Shown piece by piece: positions 36,000 to 48,100 of a stretch of 64,000 nucleotides of DNA. A model generated the notes under the pieces. It was not told the origin of the DNA and ran no database searches. It was given only the letters and a program-made list of their open reading frames with translations. Positions within the stretch are counted from its first letter, which is position 1; the number at the start of each line of letters is the position of its first letter. Position numbers and translations under genes: made by a program. Source of the DNA: Euborellia annulipes (taxonomy: Eukaryota > Arthropoda > Insecta > Dermaptera > Anisolabididae); NCBI GenBank assembly GCA_023213315.1, contig JAKCPI010005155.1, forward strand, positions 24,443 through 88,442. The letters run 5' to 3'.

Positions 36000-36482
36000 A
36001 ATCCAGGATCCCAGGCCCATTTTTAAATTTTTCCTCTTACAACAATTCTTGATTGTGGTATCTAACAGGAGTAGCAGGTATATAATATTTCAATTTGACG
36101 ATTCCGAAAAATTTATTATTATTTATGGGTTTTTTCATTAAATCTTAAGAAAATTATCAACATTATTGAAAAAAAAAAATATTTCTCTACAAAATATATG
36201 GTTTGATCAGAGTCCCCTATTTCGAACCAAATATTTTGTAGGAAAAATATTTTTTTTTTCAATAATGTTAATAATTTTCTTAAGATTTAATGAAAAAACC
36301 CATAAATAATAATAAATTTTTGGGAATCGTCAAATTGAAATATTATATCCCTACTACTGTTAGCTACCACAATTAAGAATTGTTGTAAGAGGAAAAATTG
36401 GCGGTCTCATCAAAATGAAGCTACTCACGGAAAATTAGTTTGATAGTAATAACTTGGAAAAATGGGCCTGGGATCCTGGACC
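36000..36482. mobile_element. Palindromic element near the SLC6 3' end
   Basis: TCCAGGATCCCAGGCCCATTT at 36002 is answered by its complement ending at 36481. The arms continue through CGTCAAATTGAAATATTATA and CATTAAATCTTAAGAAAATT and their partners to a loop near 36200. The right arm carries about 70 extra bases (36400-36460). No ORF. Confidence 0.88.
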
Positions 36483-36951
36483 ATTATTCTTTGATAATCA
36501 AAAATTTCCAATTCACTAGTGAAAAATAATATTGCTTTTAAAAAGAAATTAAGGTCAATTTAAATTTGATCCATCTAATACTTATATTTGGCATTTAAAT
36601 TGTTTATTTTGATTAAAATATCTATGCTAATCTCCTAAGAGTAATCGTTGCTAAATTCTCACTTATCTGCCGATTCTACCAGTCTTTGTTTTTGTAATAA
36701 GGCCTCAAATAGAAAATATTTTTAAAATTGTTTAGAAAAAATAGTCATAATTATAAATTAACAATTTTCAAAGGAATTTTTTTTTTTTTTTTTTTGATAA
36801 TCTATGCTTTTTTTTTAAATAATGAAGATTATAAGCGTATGAAATAGATTAATAATCAATAACAATGAATAATAGATTAATTTAATCTTAAATAATAAAT
36901 TAATTAAAGTTAAGGAAGATCAAATAATTATTTTAGAATATTTTAAAAATC
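36483..36951. other. 3' flank of the SLC6-like gene
   Basis: AT-rich sequence that probably contains the 3' UTR of the minus-strand transporter gene. An AATAAA on the minus strand at 36602-36607 is the only plausible polyadenylation signal seen. A T-run lies at 36780-36796. Confidence 0.4.
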
Positions 36952-39109
36952 TCAGGCAGCTGCCCCATTACTTCCTCTCCAGCAGACATGTTCGGTACTT
37001 GAGGCGTCCACTAAGAATGGAGGTTGATTCCCTCTGTTGCCTAGCGAGCTTGAAGAACTTGAAGCTACACTTGATGCTTGACCCACAGTTTTTATTGGCG
37101 GCCTGTGATGGTAGTATCCGTTTGGACTGCTCAAAGCGCCCTAGAAAATTAATAGACTAATGAGAGAAGAGGAATTTCGAAAAATAAATGCTGTTTTGGA
37201 ACATACTTGCTCTTAGAGGTTCAATTCGAGAAATTGCATTTGAAAGTTTTATAAGCATATATATTATTTAAATAGCCGGACAACAAATGAAGAGGCCAGA
37301 ATCAATAGCAAAGAATGGAAATATATTTTCGCCACTTTGCCACTCAAAAGAGAACATGTTTTAGGCTTAACTCAAAAAGAAGAGAATTTTCGGACTTTCG
37401 CCACTAAGACTCTCAGCAGACGATATAAAACCTATAGAAAAACCCCATCTATTCGCACTACAATGAGGTAGCCTTTTAACTGGAGTGATTATTTTCCCGT
37501 GCAACCAGCTCCGGGTTGACTATAGTGCAAGGCTGTTGCTATTCACACTGTGCTGGCTAGTCGTTGGAAAAACCTCAGCAGCTTCGAATAGCAAAACCAA
37601 CCCATTTCGACAACCGGACGGCCAAGCAATCATTCCTGTTGACGGGCAGCAGCATCGTAGTGCTAATAAATGGGAGATTTCTATTGTTTAGGTGTATTTA
37701 CACTAAGCGAGCGAACTCGCTCTATCTCCCCCCTCTTTTTCTTTTTCTCACTAAAACAAGCAAAATTTTTCAACTCCTTATCTGTTGTTAATTTGCTTGG
37801 CTGGGAACACTCCAAAACACTATAAAGGAGATGGAAATCATAGTTGAGGAGGTAGAATGAGCGTTTGCTCGCTCAGTGCACCTATCAAAGGTTTATTTCC
37901 TTATTGGGCCTGACTAGGCCAATCCTGGGCCAGTCTTCGCGAACCAATAAGTGCAAGGGCTTTGTTGTTTTTTTCCTATATTGGCCCAAGTTCACTTTCT
38001 CTGCATTGTCGGGTGTCGTTTCAATAATTACTTTGACTTTTTTATTTCTCCACAAATTGAAAAACACTAGCGTTTTTATTTTTTATTTCATTGATTGAAT
38101 GAGTATTAGTAATCCCTACCTTATTTCGTACAGAATGTGTATAATCTTTTGTTCCTTGACGTTTGAGAGTATAATCTCGTTTTCCAGTTTGTTGAAAGTG
38201 AGATCTGAATTGCCACCAACTGTGATAATAAATAGGATCTGCAGGTCCCCAATTACGAGAAGGTTTTAGTGTACTCTTAAATTTCTACAAAAGAAAAAAA
38301 ATTATAATTTATTTCTTAATCGAATTAAAATATATTTCTATAGGCTATATGTATTGTTTATATACCTGCAAAAATCCATAATCGTCTTGTATTGATATTT
38401 GACAAATGGCAGAGAGAAGCACAATAATCCAAGTAAATAAATATAATATCCATCCAAATGTATAGACCCATACTGGATCTGGATGATTGGGATTCATTCC
38501 TGTAAGAGGCATATCGACCAACGACCATATTTCCACCACCTGAAAAGAAAAATTTAAATTACAAAGTGATAAGGCATATGTTTAAAGAGAAGTTGATATC
38601 TCTAATTTCACGGGTTTGGGGTAGGGCTATAGAGGGTCAGATTGCATCAAATTTTTACTATAACAAATCTCCGCAGTCATATAGTATCTCTTATACGGAA
38701 CATATATAAAATGTGTTTGTTCTTTTGCTTTCTCTCAAATTATTTGTTAATATAAAGCGATTGTATTCAAAATTCGATGTTGAGACACATTGTGAAGCCC
38801 CCAAAATATTAGGTGCCGTTAAATGGGTTTTAATATAAGGCCCTATCATTGAAAATATATTTTTATAAATATATTTTGACACAAAAAAATTTGGTGTGAA
38901 AGTACAACACTCAACTTTCGAATACTGAATGTAAGAGAAAGTTGTGTGTTGCGCGGTCAGTCATATCAGACTTTTGACTTTTTTTATTCTTTTATTTCCC
39001 CCTCCTCTTTTCAACCGACCCACAAAAATCCAAAGTTAAAATCTCACCCACAAGGTAGATAAATTCTTGGTTAAATAAAAGATGACAAAGACAATTTCTC
39101 ATATATACA

Positions 39110-39175
<66 letters not shown>

Positions 39176-42100
39176 GGCATTCCACGCCAACTCGACCACT
39201 TCTGAACCCGACCATTTTTGATTTGGCTGAAACTTTGTCATCTTTTTGTACCCTATTGAAAACGTGTCTGAGAATTTTTTCAGATTTTTCGACACAGCCA
39301 AAAAAAAAGTTATAGCATTTTCAAAAAACATCGATTTTTTTTTCAAATAACCGTAAAACTGTCAAAAATTAACTTATCGGGACGATTTTTTTTTTGAAAT
39401 TTTTGTCTTTAAATGTACTTTTCAGAAATAAATATGACAAAATTTTACAGATTCATCTTGAACGTTTTTTTTGACATTTTCGGAAAAAAACAAAAATTTC
39501 GGGATGAATGACACTTTTTTTTTTTTTAATTTTTTTTTTTTATAAAAAACTTTGATTTTTTCTACAAATGCTCTGAAAATTTCAGAGTGGGATTATTTCG
39601 CGTTCTATTTTTTTTTATTTTTGAAAAAAAAAAAATTTTTTTTTCTCCGCTTATTTATCATGATGGTGCTCTTAAATTCTTCCAGGATTGACTGAGATTC
39701 TAGAAAATTGAAGAAAAATAATAATAATAATAGTTAGGGGTGATGAAAATCGAGAAAATTCCATTTATCCTGAAAAAGATAGAAATTAGTTGTGTATTCA
39801 ACTACTGAAGTATTTGAAGCGTCAAGTAAAAGCTTAGAAACATGGGCGTAACTAGGAGGGTGCCGGGGAGGCCTGGCCCTCCCCAGAAAGCTCCTTGCCC
39901 CAAGAAAAATTGAGAAAATATGGGGCTTTTCAGGGCCTCCGGAGGATGGCTGGTCCCATGGCCCCCCTTTAATTTTTCTTGGAGACGTGTCTGAGAATTT
40001 TTTCAGATTTTTCGACCCAGCCAAAAAAAAGTTATAGCATTTTCAAAAAACATCGATTTTTTTTTTCAAATAACCGTAAAACTGTCAAAAATTAACTTAT
40101 CGGGACGATTTTTTTTTTGAAATTTTTGTCTTTAAATGTACTTTTCAGAAATAAATATGACAAAATTTTACAGATTCATCTTGAACGTTTTTTTTGACAT
40201 TTTCGGAAAAAAACAAAAATTTCGGGATGAATGACACTTTTTTTTTTTAATTTTTTTTTTTTATAAAAAACTTTGATTTTTTCTACAAATGCTCTGAAAA
40301 TTTCAGAGTGGGATTATTTCGCGTTCTATTTTTTTTTTATTTTTGAAAAAAAAAAAAAATTTTTTTGACTGAGATTCTAGAAAATTGAAGAAAAATAATA
40401 ATAATAATAGTTAGGGGTGATGAAAATCGAGAAAATTCCATTTATCCTGAAAAAATTAGAAACTAGTTGTGTATTCAACTACTAAAGTATTTGAAGCGTC
40501 AAGTAAAAGCTTAGAAACATGGGCGTAACTAGGGGGGTGCCGGGGGGGCCTGGCCCTTCCCTTGCCTGGAAAGCCCCATATTTTCTCAATTTTTCTTGGG
40601 GCAAGGAGCTTTCTGGGGAGGGCCAGGCCCCCCTAGCACCCCTCTAGATACGCCCATGTTTCTAAGCTTTTATTTGACGCTTCAAATTCTTCAGTAGTTG
40701 AATACACAACTAATTTCTAATTTTTCAGGATAAATGGAATTTTCTCGATTTTCATCACCTCTAACTATTATTATTATTATTTTTCTTCAATTTTCTAGAA
40801 TCTCAGTCAATCCTGGAAGAATTTAAGAGCACCATCATGATAAATATGCGGAGAAAAAAAAAATATTTTTTTTTCAAAAATAAAAAAAAATAGAACGCGA
40901 AATAATCCCACTCTGAAATTTCCAGAGCATTTGTAGAAAAAATCAAAGTTTTTTATAAAAAAAAAAAATTAAAAAAAAAAGTGTCATTCATCCCGAAATT
41001 TTTGTTTTTTTCCGAAAATGTCAAAAAAAACGTTCAAGATGAATCTGTAAAATTTTGTCATATTTATTTCTGAAAAGTACATTTAAAGACTAAAATTTCA
41101 AAAAAAAAATCGTCCCGATAAGTTAATTTTTGACAGTTTTACGGTTATTTGAAAAAAAAAATCGATGTTTTTTGAAAATGCTATAACTTTTTTTTGGCTG
41201 GGTCGAAAAATCTGAAAAAATTCTCAGACACGTTTTCAATAGGGTACAAAAAGATGACAAAGTTTCAGACAAATCAAAAATGGTCAGGTTCAGAAGTGGT
41301 CGAGTTGGCGTGGAATGCCCCATATATAATTTTTTTTTCTTTATTACAGAGCGTATAGCAGCTAACAAGTTTGCGCAAAATAACTTGTTTCGGCGAAATA
41401 AAGCTTCATCAGAGCCATATTAACTCTTCACTAACAAGTAAGTATGTAAAAATTTAAACAGAACTTGCAAAATCTTGGTTATTACAATTAAAATGAAGGA
41501 AATTTGATAAAATAATAATCTTTAACCTTAAAGATCACAATATTTTTTTTATGAAAATACTTCTATAAAACAAAAATTAATAAAGAAAAAAAGTAAAAAT
41601 GTTAAAAAATTGTAAATTATATAAAGAAAATATTGTGATTTTTACGGTTAAAGAAAATTATTTTATCATATTTCATTCATTTTAATTGTAATAATCAAGA
41701 TTTTTCAAGTTCAATTTAAATTTTTATATACTTGTTAGTGAAGAGTTAATGTAGCTCTGATGAAGGGGTTATTTCGCCGAAACAAGTGATTTTGCGCAAA
41801 CTTGTTGGCCGCTATATGCTCTGAAATAAAGGAAAAAAATATATATATGAAAAATTATATTTATCATCTTTTATTTATTTATTTTTTTTTTTTTTACTTA
41901 GTGGTGATTCAAATTGTTCACATTCGGTTTTCTTTAGTTCAATGATGAAAGAAGGAGGGATCAGTTCCCCCGCGCCGCCAGTTTCTCCAAATAACTTTGG
42001 AAATTAACTTACAATTAATATTATTGGAGTGATAATCCATATAATTTTCCAGTAGAGGTTAAGTTTTCTTCCGAGTATGAATTCAAAATTATCATATAAT

Positions 42101-45100
42101 TTGTTGCATCCTGAAATTAGAAAAAATATATTTTACTGGTATTGTTGAAAGGAGTGATTTAGAAGAGAAAATGGTAAATTTTCAGCATTTTATTGTGTAA
42201 GGTGGCATATTTATTTCCAAATATTTCGGAGACATGGTAAAATCCACTGAGGAAGATCTACAATTCTATACCTTTCTCAGACCTTAAAGTCTCGGAAATA
42301 TTTGCAAATAAATTTTTCACCTTATACTACAAAATGCGGAAAATTAACATTTTCTTTTCTTCTAATTAAATATTTAATTAGAAGATAGGAAGGACTTCTT
42401 TCGGCCCAAATTTTGTTTATTTTGATCTTTGATTTGTCTTTTTTTTTTTTAAAACATTCACACTTTTTTCTCATTCACACTCACATTCACACACACATTC
42501 ATACAGTCTTTTCGGCAACTTAGGCCATATAAGACTTTGACGATAACCGTTGTAGAGAATATATCAATTGTGGGGTCAGGCATTTCTATTTAAGCCATCT
42601 GGTATCCAAATGGCTTAAATAAAATCATCGGACTGCCTGGGTCCGAACCCGCGATGTTTGGTATAGGAGTTGATTTGTCTTTATATTCCAATTAATCCTC
42701 CGCCTTCCTCCACGTTTCCTCTCAATATTTAATATTATAGAAAATTGAAGATTAACATTCAATTGGTATTAAATAATCCAGACAAAAATAAAAATTCAAA
42801 AATAATTTTTTGCGTTTGTTTTTTATTCGAATCTCCTCGCCTAAAACCGCCCATCATATTTATGTACTTTTTGGCTATTTTATATTTTTTAAAACAATAA
42901 ACTGTTATACTTTTTTATTGTATTAATTTTTGCCTTTGTTCTTGCTTTTTTATTGTAGTATTGTATTGTATTGTATGTAATTTGTTGAACCTTTTTTTAA
43001 ATTAAAAGTATTATCTCCATCTGGTCAGTTAGTACAGTATATTTAAAAAAAATATTTACCATATATCCATGCGAATCCAATCATTTCTAGTATGGTTGAA
43101 GCTATTATCATTCTGCCAATAACATAATGATCCAAGATATGTACGATCTCCAATTGATGCTAAAAAAATCCAAAAATATTAGACTAATAATAATAATATA
43201 TATTATAAAAACTAAAGATAAATTCTTCATAGTATGAGGCGACTTTGTATCGGTATTTGTTTTGTCTTTAACAATACTCACTGGGAGCAAGCAGGGAATG
43301 CCGATCGTGAATCCAATAACACAAATAGTGCCAGCTACATGCCACCATTGCCACCGTGAATTTATCTCCATTGACACAGCCACCAAAAGGGTATATAATA
43401 AAGAAATCTGGAAAATAAAAATTAGATCAATAATCTCCCATCGACATCCTAGAAAAAAATGTTAATTATTCTTACAAACAAAAAAATCTGGTGTGTGCGA
43501 CCGCACAACACACAACTTTTTCTAAAATCTTTAGGAATCGAAAGTTGTATTATGTATTGTCAAATCAAATTTTTCGAGATATATTTAGTTTCTGATATTA
43601 TCATTAGAAGTTACAATACTTTCTCTCTTATTTCGTAAATAAGTAAGACAATGTAAAAACTACTAAATATTTTAATTGATTTTGAAATGTATCTATTTTT
43701 TCTTCTTTCTCATTCATTTAGATCTTTTTAAGGTCGTTCGCATTTGAGGCTATTTAGACTTACAAGGGGACGGCCAAGTGAGTATATCACGGATTCGTTT
43801 GAAAAAAATTGAGGTGATACTTTGAGCCAAAAAAAATGTTCACGTGTCTCGGCGTTTTACTCCATAGAGCCCCGATTGGCCAAAAAAAATAAATAAATAC
43901 TGAAATAATTTTCGTGCTTTCAAGTAGTTTCTATTTGTAACATTACGTAACAGTCAGCTGTGGCTAGGCTGGTAGCGTAGCCGACTGGTAAGTATGTGGT
44001 CCCGTGTTCGATCGACGGAGTATGCAATTTTTTTTTTTTTTTTTAATCTTTTTATGTTACCGTAACAAATAATATATTCAAAACTGTTTCATATTATTTT
44101 TTTTTTATATTTTATTATTTTTTTTTAGTAATTAAATTTTAAAATTTTTTTTCGAGTTTCATTAGTACAGACAGTATAGTGCTTCCTTCTCTCCTGAAAT
44201 TCGAAAACAAAAATGTGCATGTAAAAAAATATCCTTTATAAACTGCGCTAATAGTCATCTATTTATTTGTTTTGTATGTTATCTATATTCGCTTGACTGT
44301 ACCTAATTTTTTTATCAAATATAAGCAAATAAATTTTTTATTAATTTCATGTATTTATTTAATTAATGGATTATTTTATGCCTTCTTTATTTCTTCATAT
44401 ATTTAAATACTGTAATAAATGATATTTTCTTCATGCATTTAAATTAAATTTTAATTTTAAGGTAATAAATAAACTCGAAAAACAATTTTAAAAAAATTTA
44501 ATTACTAAAAAAAAAATAATATGAAACAGTTTTAAATATATTGTTTGTTACGGTAACATATAAAGATAAAAAAAAAAAAAATTGCATACTCCGTCGATCG
44601 AACCCGGGACAACTTACTTACCAGTCGGCTACGCTACCAGCCTAGCCACAGCTGACTGTTACGTTATGTTTCAAATAGAAACTACTTGAAAGCGCGAAAA
44701 TTGCCCTCGGGGCATGGCGTAGAGGTTAGCGTGCCTACCTCATATGCCAAACGTCGCGGGTTCGGACCCCAGGCAGTCCGATGATTTTATTTAAGCCAAT
44801 TGGATACCAAATGGCTTAAATAAGAATGCCTGGACCCCATATATGTATATTTAATAATAACGGATATCGTAAAAAGTCTTATATGGCCTGAGTTGCCGAA
44901 AAGACTGTATGAATGTGTGTGTGAGTGTGAGTGTGAATGAGAAAAAAAAAGTGTGAGTGTTTTTTATAAAAAAAAAAAAAAAAAAAGCGCGAAAATTGTT
45001 TCGGTATTTATTTATTTTTTTTTTGGCCAATCAGGGCTCTATGGAGTAAAACGCCGAAACACGTGAACATTTTTTTGGCTCAAAGTATAACCTCAATTTT

Positions 45101-48100
45101 TTTCAAACGAATCCGTGATATACTCACTTGGCCGTCCCCTTGTTAGTTCTTATTCTCCTAAATGAATTGGCAGCCAAAATAATTAAGAAAAAAATCGCTT
45201 AAGAGGGGAATCGAACCTCTGACTCCTAGTTGTTTCACTTCTATCGTCGAGGTGCGACATATCTTCTTAATTTGAATAGTAATCAATATTTACCATGGTG
45301 GCAAAACCAGCTGCTGTAACAGCAGCAAAAGCAGCCATCGCCCAAAATCTATCCTCGGATTCAAAAAGTTGAACTGCTGCCTCGTAAATAGCCGTATAGA
45401 GCCAAGCCTCTGGCATCGGTACATTTGCGGAATTCTTAAGATGTCCAGCACCCAGCCAGGTGTACCAAGCGAGTACCGCCAATCCTCCTAGCAATAAGTT
45501 CGCCAGTATATAAAGAATAGCCGTCCTGGAAATTTCAAATTTGTTATTTTCTCTTGTAACTAAGATTTAGGATTTTATCACCGTAACTAACCAAAGAGGG
45601 TGATTCTTGGAATATAAGCGGCCAGCGCATGTCACTATATTTCCAAAGCCGATATGAGTTGAGAAAAACATTTGTACAATGGCCAAATACCAAACCTGAA
45701 AAGTAAAAAAAAAACTAAATTAATATAATTATCTTTATAAGCGATATTCATGACACTGTAAACCGATGAATCTGCCTTCAACTAATTAATTTGCAGACGT
45801 TAATGGTGAATGTCTTTGCTATGTCTTTGGGATGTCAAGACAACTCTTCGATGGTTTATTTGGTTTGAATTTACATGACACTCTACAATTTTTCATATTG
45901 GTATCCAAATTATTTAAATAAATTCATCTAACTGTCTGGGTCCGAACCTGCTCCCCTTGGGTTTAAGTTATCAAGTGTTCAAAGATACAATTATATAGCT
46001 AAATTTACAATTAAAAAATTATTTAAGGTCTTTTTCGGTATATAAGGCGATTTAAACCCTGTTCCCATTTTTCTAAATTAATTAGTATCGCATATAATAA
46101 ATTTTTTATCTCTTTCGAACGGAAAGCGAAAACCTTACACCTATTACAAGAGGCGAGTCAGCCCAGATCGAATAAAAAATTTAAATTAATATTGGACGCC
46201 ACTCCTCCCGGGGGGTTTATCTTTAATTTCTCGGCCACAGGAAGGAGGGGGGGGGGGGGCTTCCTGTGCCCGAGAAATTAAAGATAAACAAATCACAATA
46301 TTAAATAACTTCAAAAGATAGGGTGCCTGGGATCCAAACCCACTCTCCTTGGGTTTAAGTTATCAATATTGACAGTTGTCAACTCCTCTAATCTCCACGG
46401 GAAGGGGAGGAGGGAGTTGCGCATCATTTTCCCTTTTCAAATTTGCAACACGAAGAAGAACTTAAGATCTTGTTAAATTACGAGTAATTCAAAACCAAAG
46501 GATTTTTTTGAATTTTAGAAGGCTGAACGGGTGATTTGACACTTGAAAAACTATGGGAATTATTTTTGGACTTTACGCTCTGACAGTACATGCGCTCAGG
46601 ACAAGAGCCCCACCCCATGAGCTAGCTTATAATATTAGATTATAATATTATAGAGAAATAATATCAAATATAAATACCTACTTTAATATTACCAAGAATT
46701 GACCAATCATATCGGCCTGCAACTTCGCCCAGGCCATCCAAAGTGGGATCGAGTGTTAAGGACTTAACGAGGACAGCGATAATGCAAACTACGATTAGAG
46801 TCAGTGTGAAATATACGGCACTTCGATACGATTGTTTATCCTTAAAAATGCTAGAAAAACAAATAATAACACAAATGTTAAAAAAAAATTAAAAATTTCA
46901 TACTTTTGAATGTATCCGGATTACAGGAGTTCTTGTTTCGTTTTTACCAAGAATTGAAGAACTCCTCTAATCAATTTTTTTTAAATATTTACCATAACAT
47001 AATGACTGCCCAGATGAGAAATAAAAAAGCGATGTTCATTCCAAACCAAACCACATCAGTGCTATATGGAACAAGGAACGTTTTCCTAAAAATAAAATAA
47101 AAATCAGAAATTTTTTTTTAAAGAATAGATTTTGTTATGATTGGGAAGTCATTTTTATAATTGTCTTAAAATGTTAAAGAAAATGCTAAAAAATTTTTTA
47201 TAGTCTTTGAGCAGTGTTTCCCAACCTTTTGAAGTCCACGGCACCCCAAAAGTGCGTTGGGAATAACGTTACACACTAGGGACACCCTTCCTTTTTTTTC
47301 TCCCTAGCAAAACGAAATTTTGTCCGCCCTGCGGAAAATCTTTTTTTCCTTGCGTGAAAATCATTGTACCTTTTTTTTAGGAAATGAATTTCCGCCCTGC
47401 AGGAAATTTTTTTCCTCTTCCGTGAAAATCATTTTACCTTTTTTTAGCAAAGTTAAATTTTTTCGATACTCCAGTTAATTTTTGCCGCTTACGTTAAAAT
47501 CATTTGTCCTTTTTTTAGCAAAACTTTTTTTTCCACCTCTTTATTATTTTTTTTTTTTTTGGATTATCTAAATATCTCGCGGCACCCCTTAGCCATTCTC
47601 GCGTCACCCTTGGGTGCCGGGGCACACCGGTTGGGAACCACTGTCTTAGAGCAACAAAGGGGAAACGCCTCTGATTAAATTTAATTTGTATTATGGAGTG
47701 AATAAATTTGTTCTTGTTTGGTTGCTGGAAAGTACTTTAGATCGAACTCTGCATGCTCAATTGTTAATTTCCAGGTGGATTTAACAAATTGGCATGTTCT
47801 TTAAGTACTTCTTGCCTATATCAGGTTCATATTTAGTCACTTTTACTAAATCACACACGCGCCTAATAGATAATAGTCATTCTATTTCTAATACCTTTGT
47901 TAACTAAAATAATGACTCACAAAATTGATAAAATAGTCATTGCTATTTTTTTTTTTTTTTTTTAACTGGATGATAGACCTTTTCCAAGTTCTTATTATTT
48001 CCTCTTCTGAATTCTTTCGTCCAATAATCTCAAATCGACAAATGTTTGTTTCCTTATAGTACAGTGAGGAACAATATTAAGTCCCATCCATGCGTTTTCT

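Noticed and set aside
37485..37691. Additional exon of the transporter or a small gene
   Set aside because: It is on the strand opposite to the gene, lies between two MITEs and has no domain similarity; the last two transporter exons join in phase without it.
39071..39346. Open frames of alternating Tyr-Ile on both strands
   Set aside because: Translation of a (TA)n microsatellite.
45183..45262. Functional tRNA gene
   Set aside because: Box B is perfect and a T-run follows, but no acceptable D loop or anticodon arm can be drawn.
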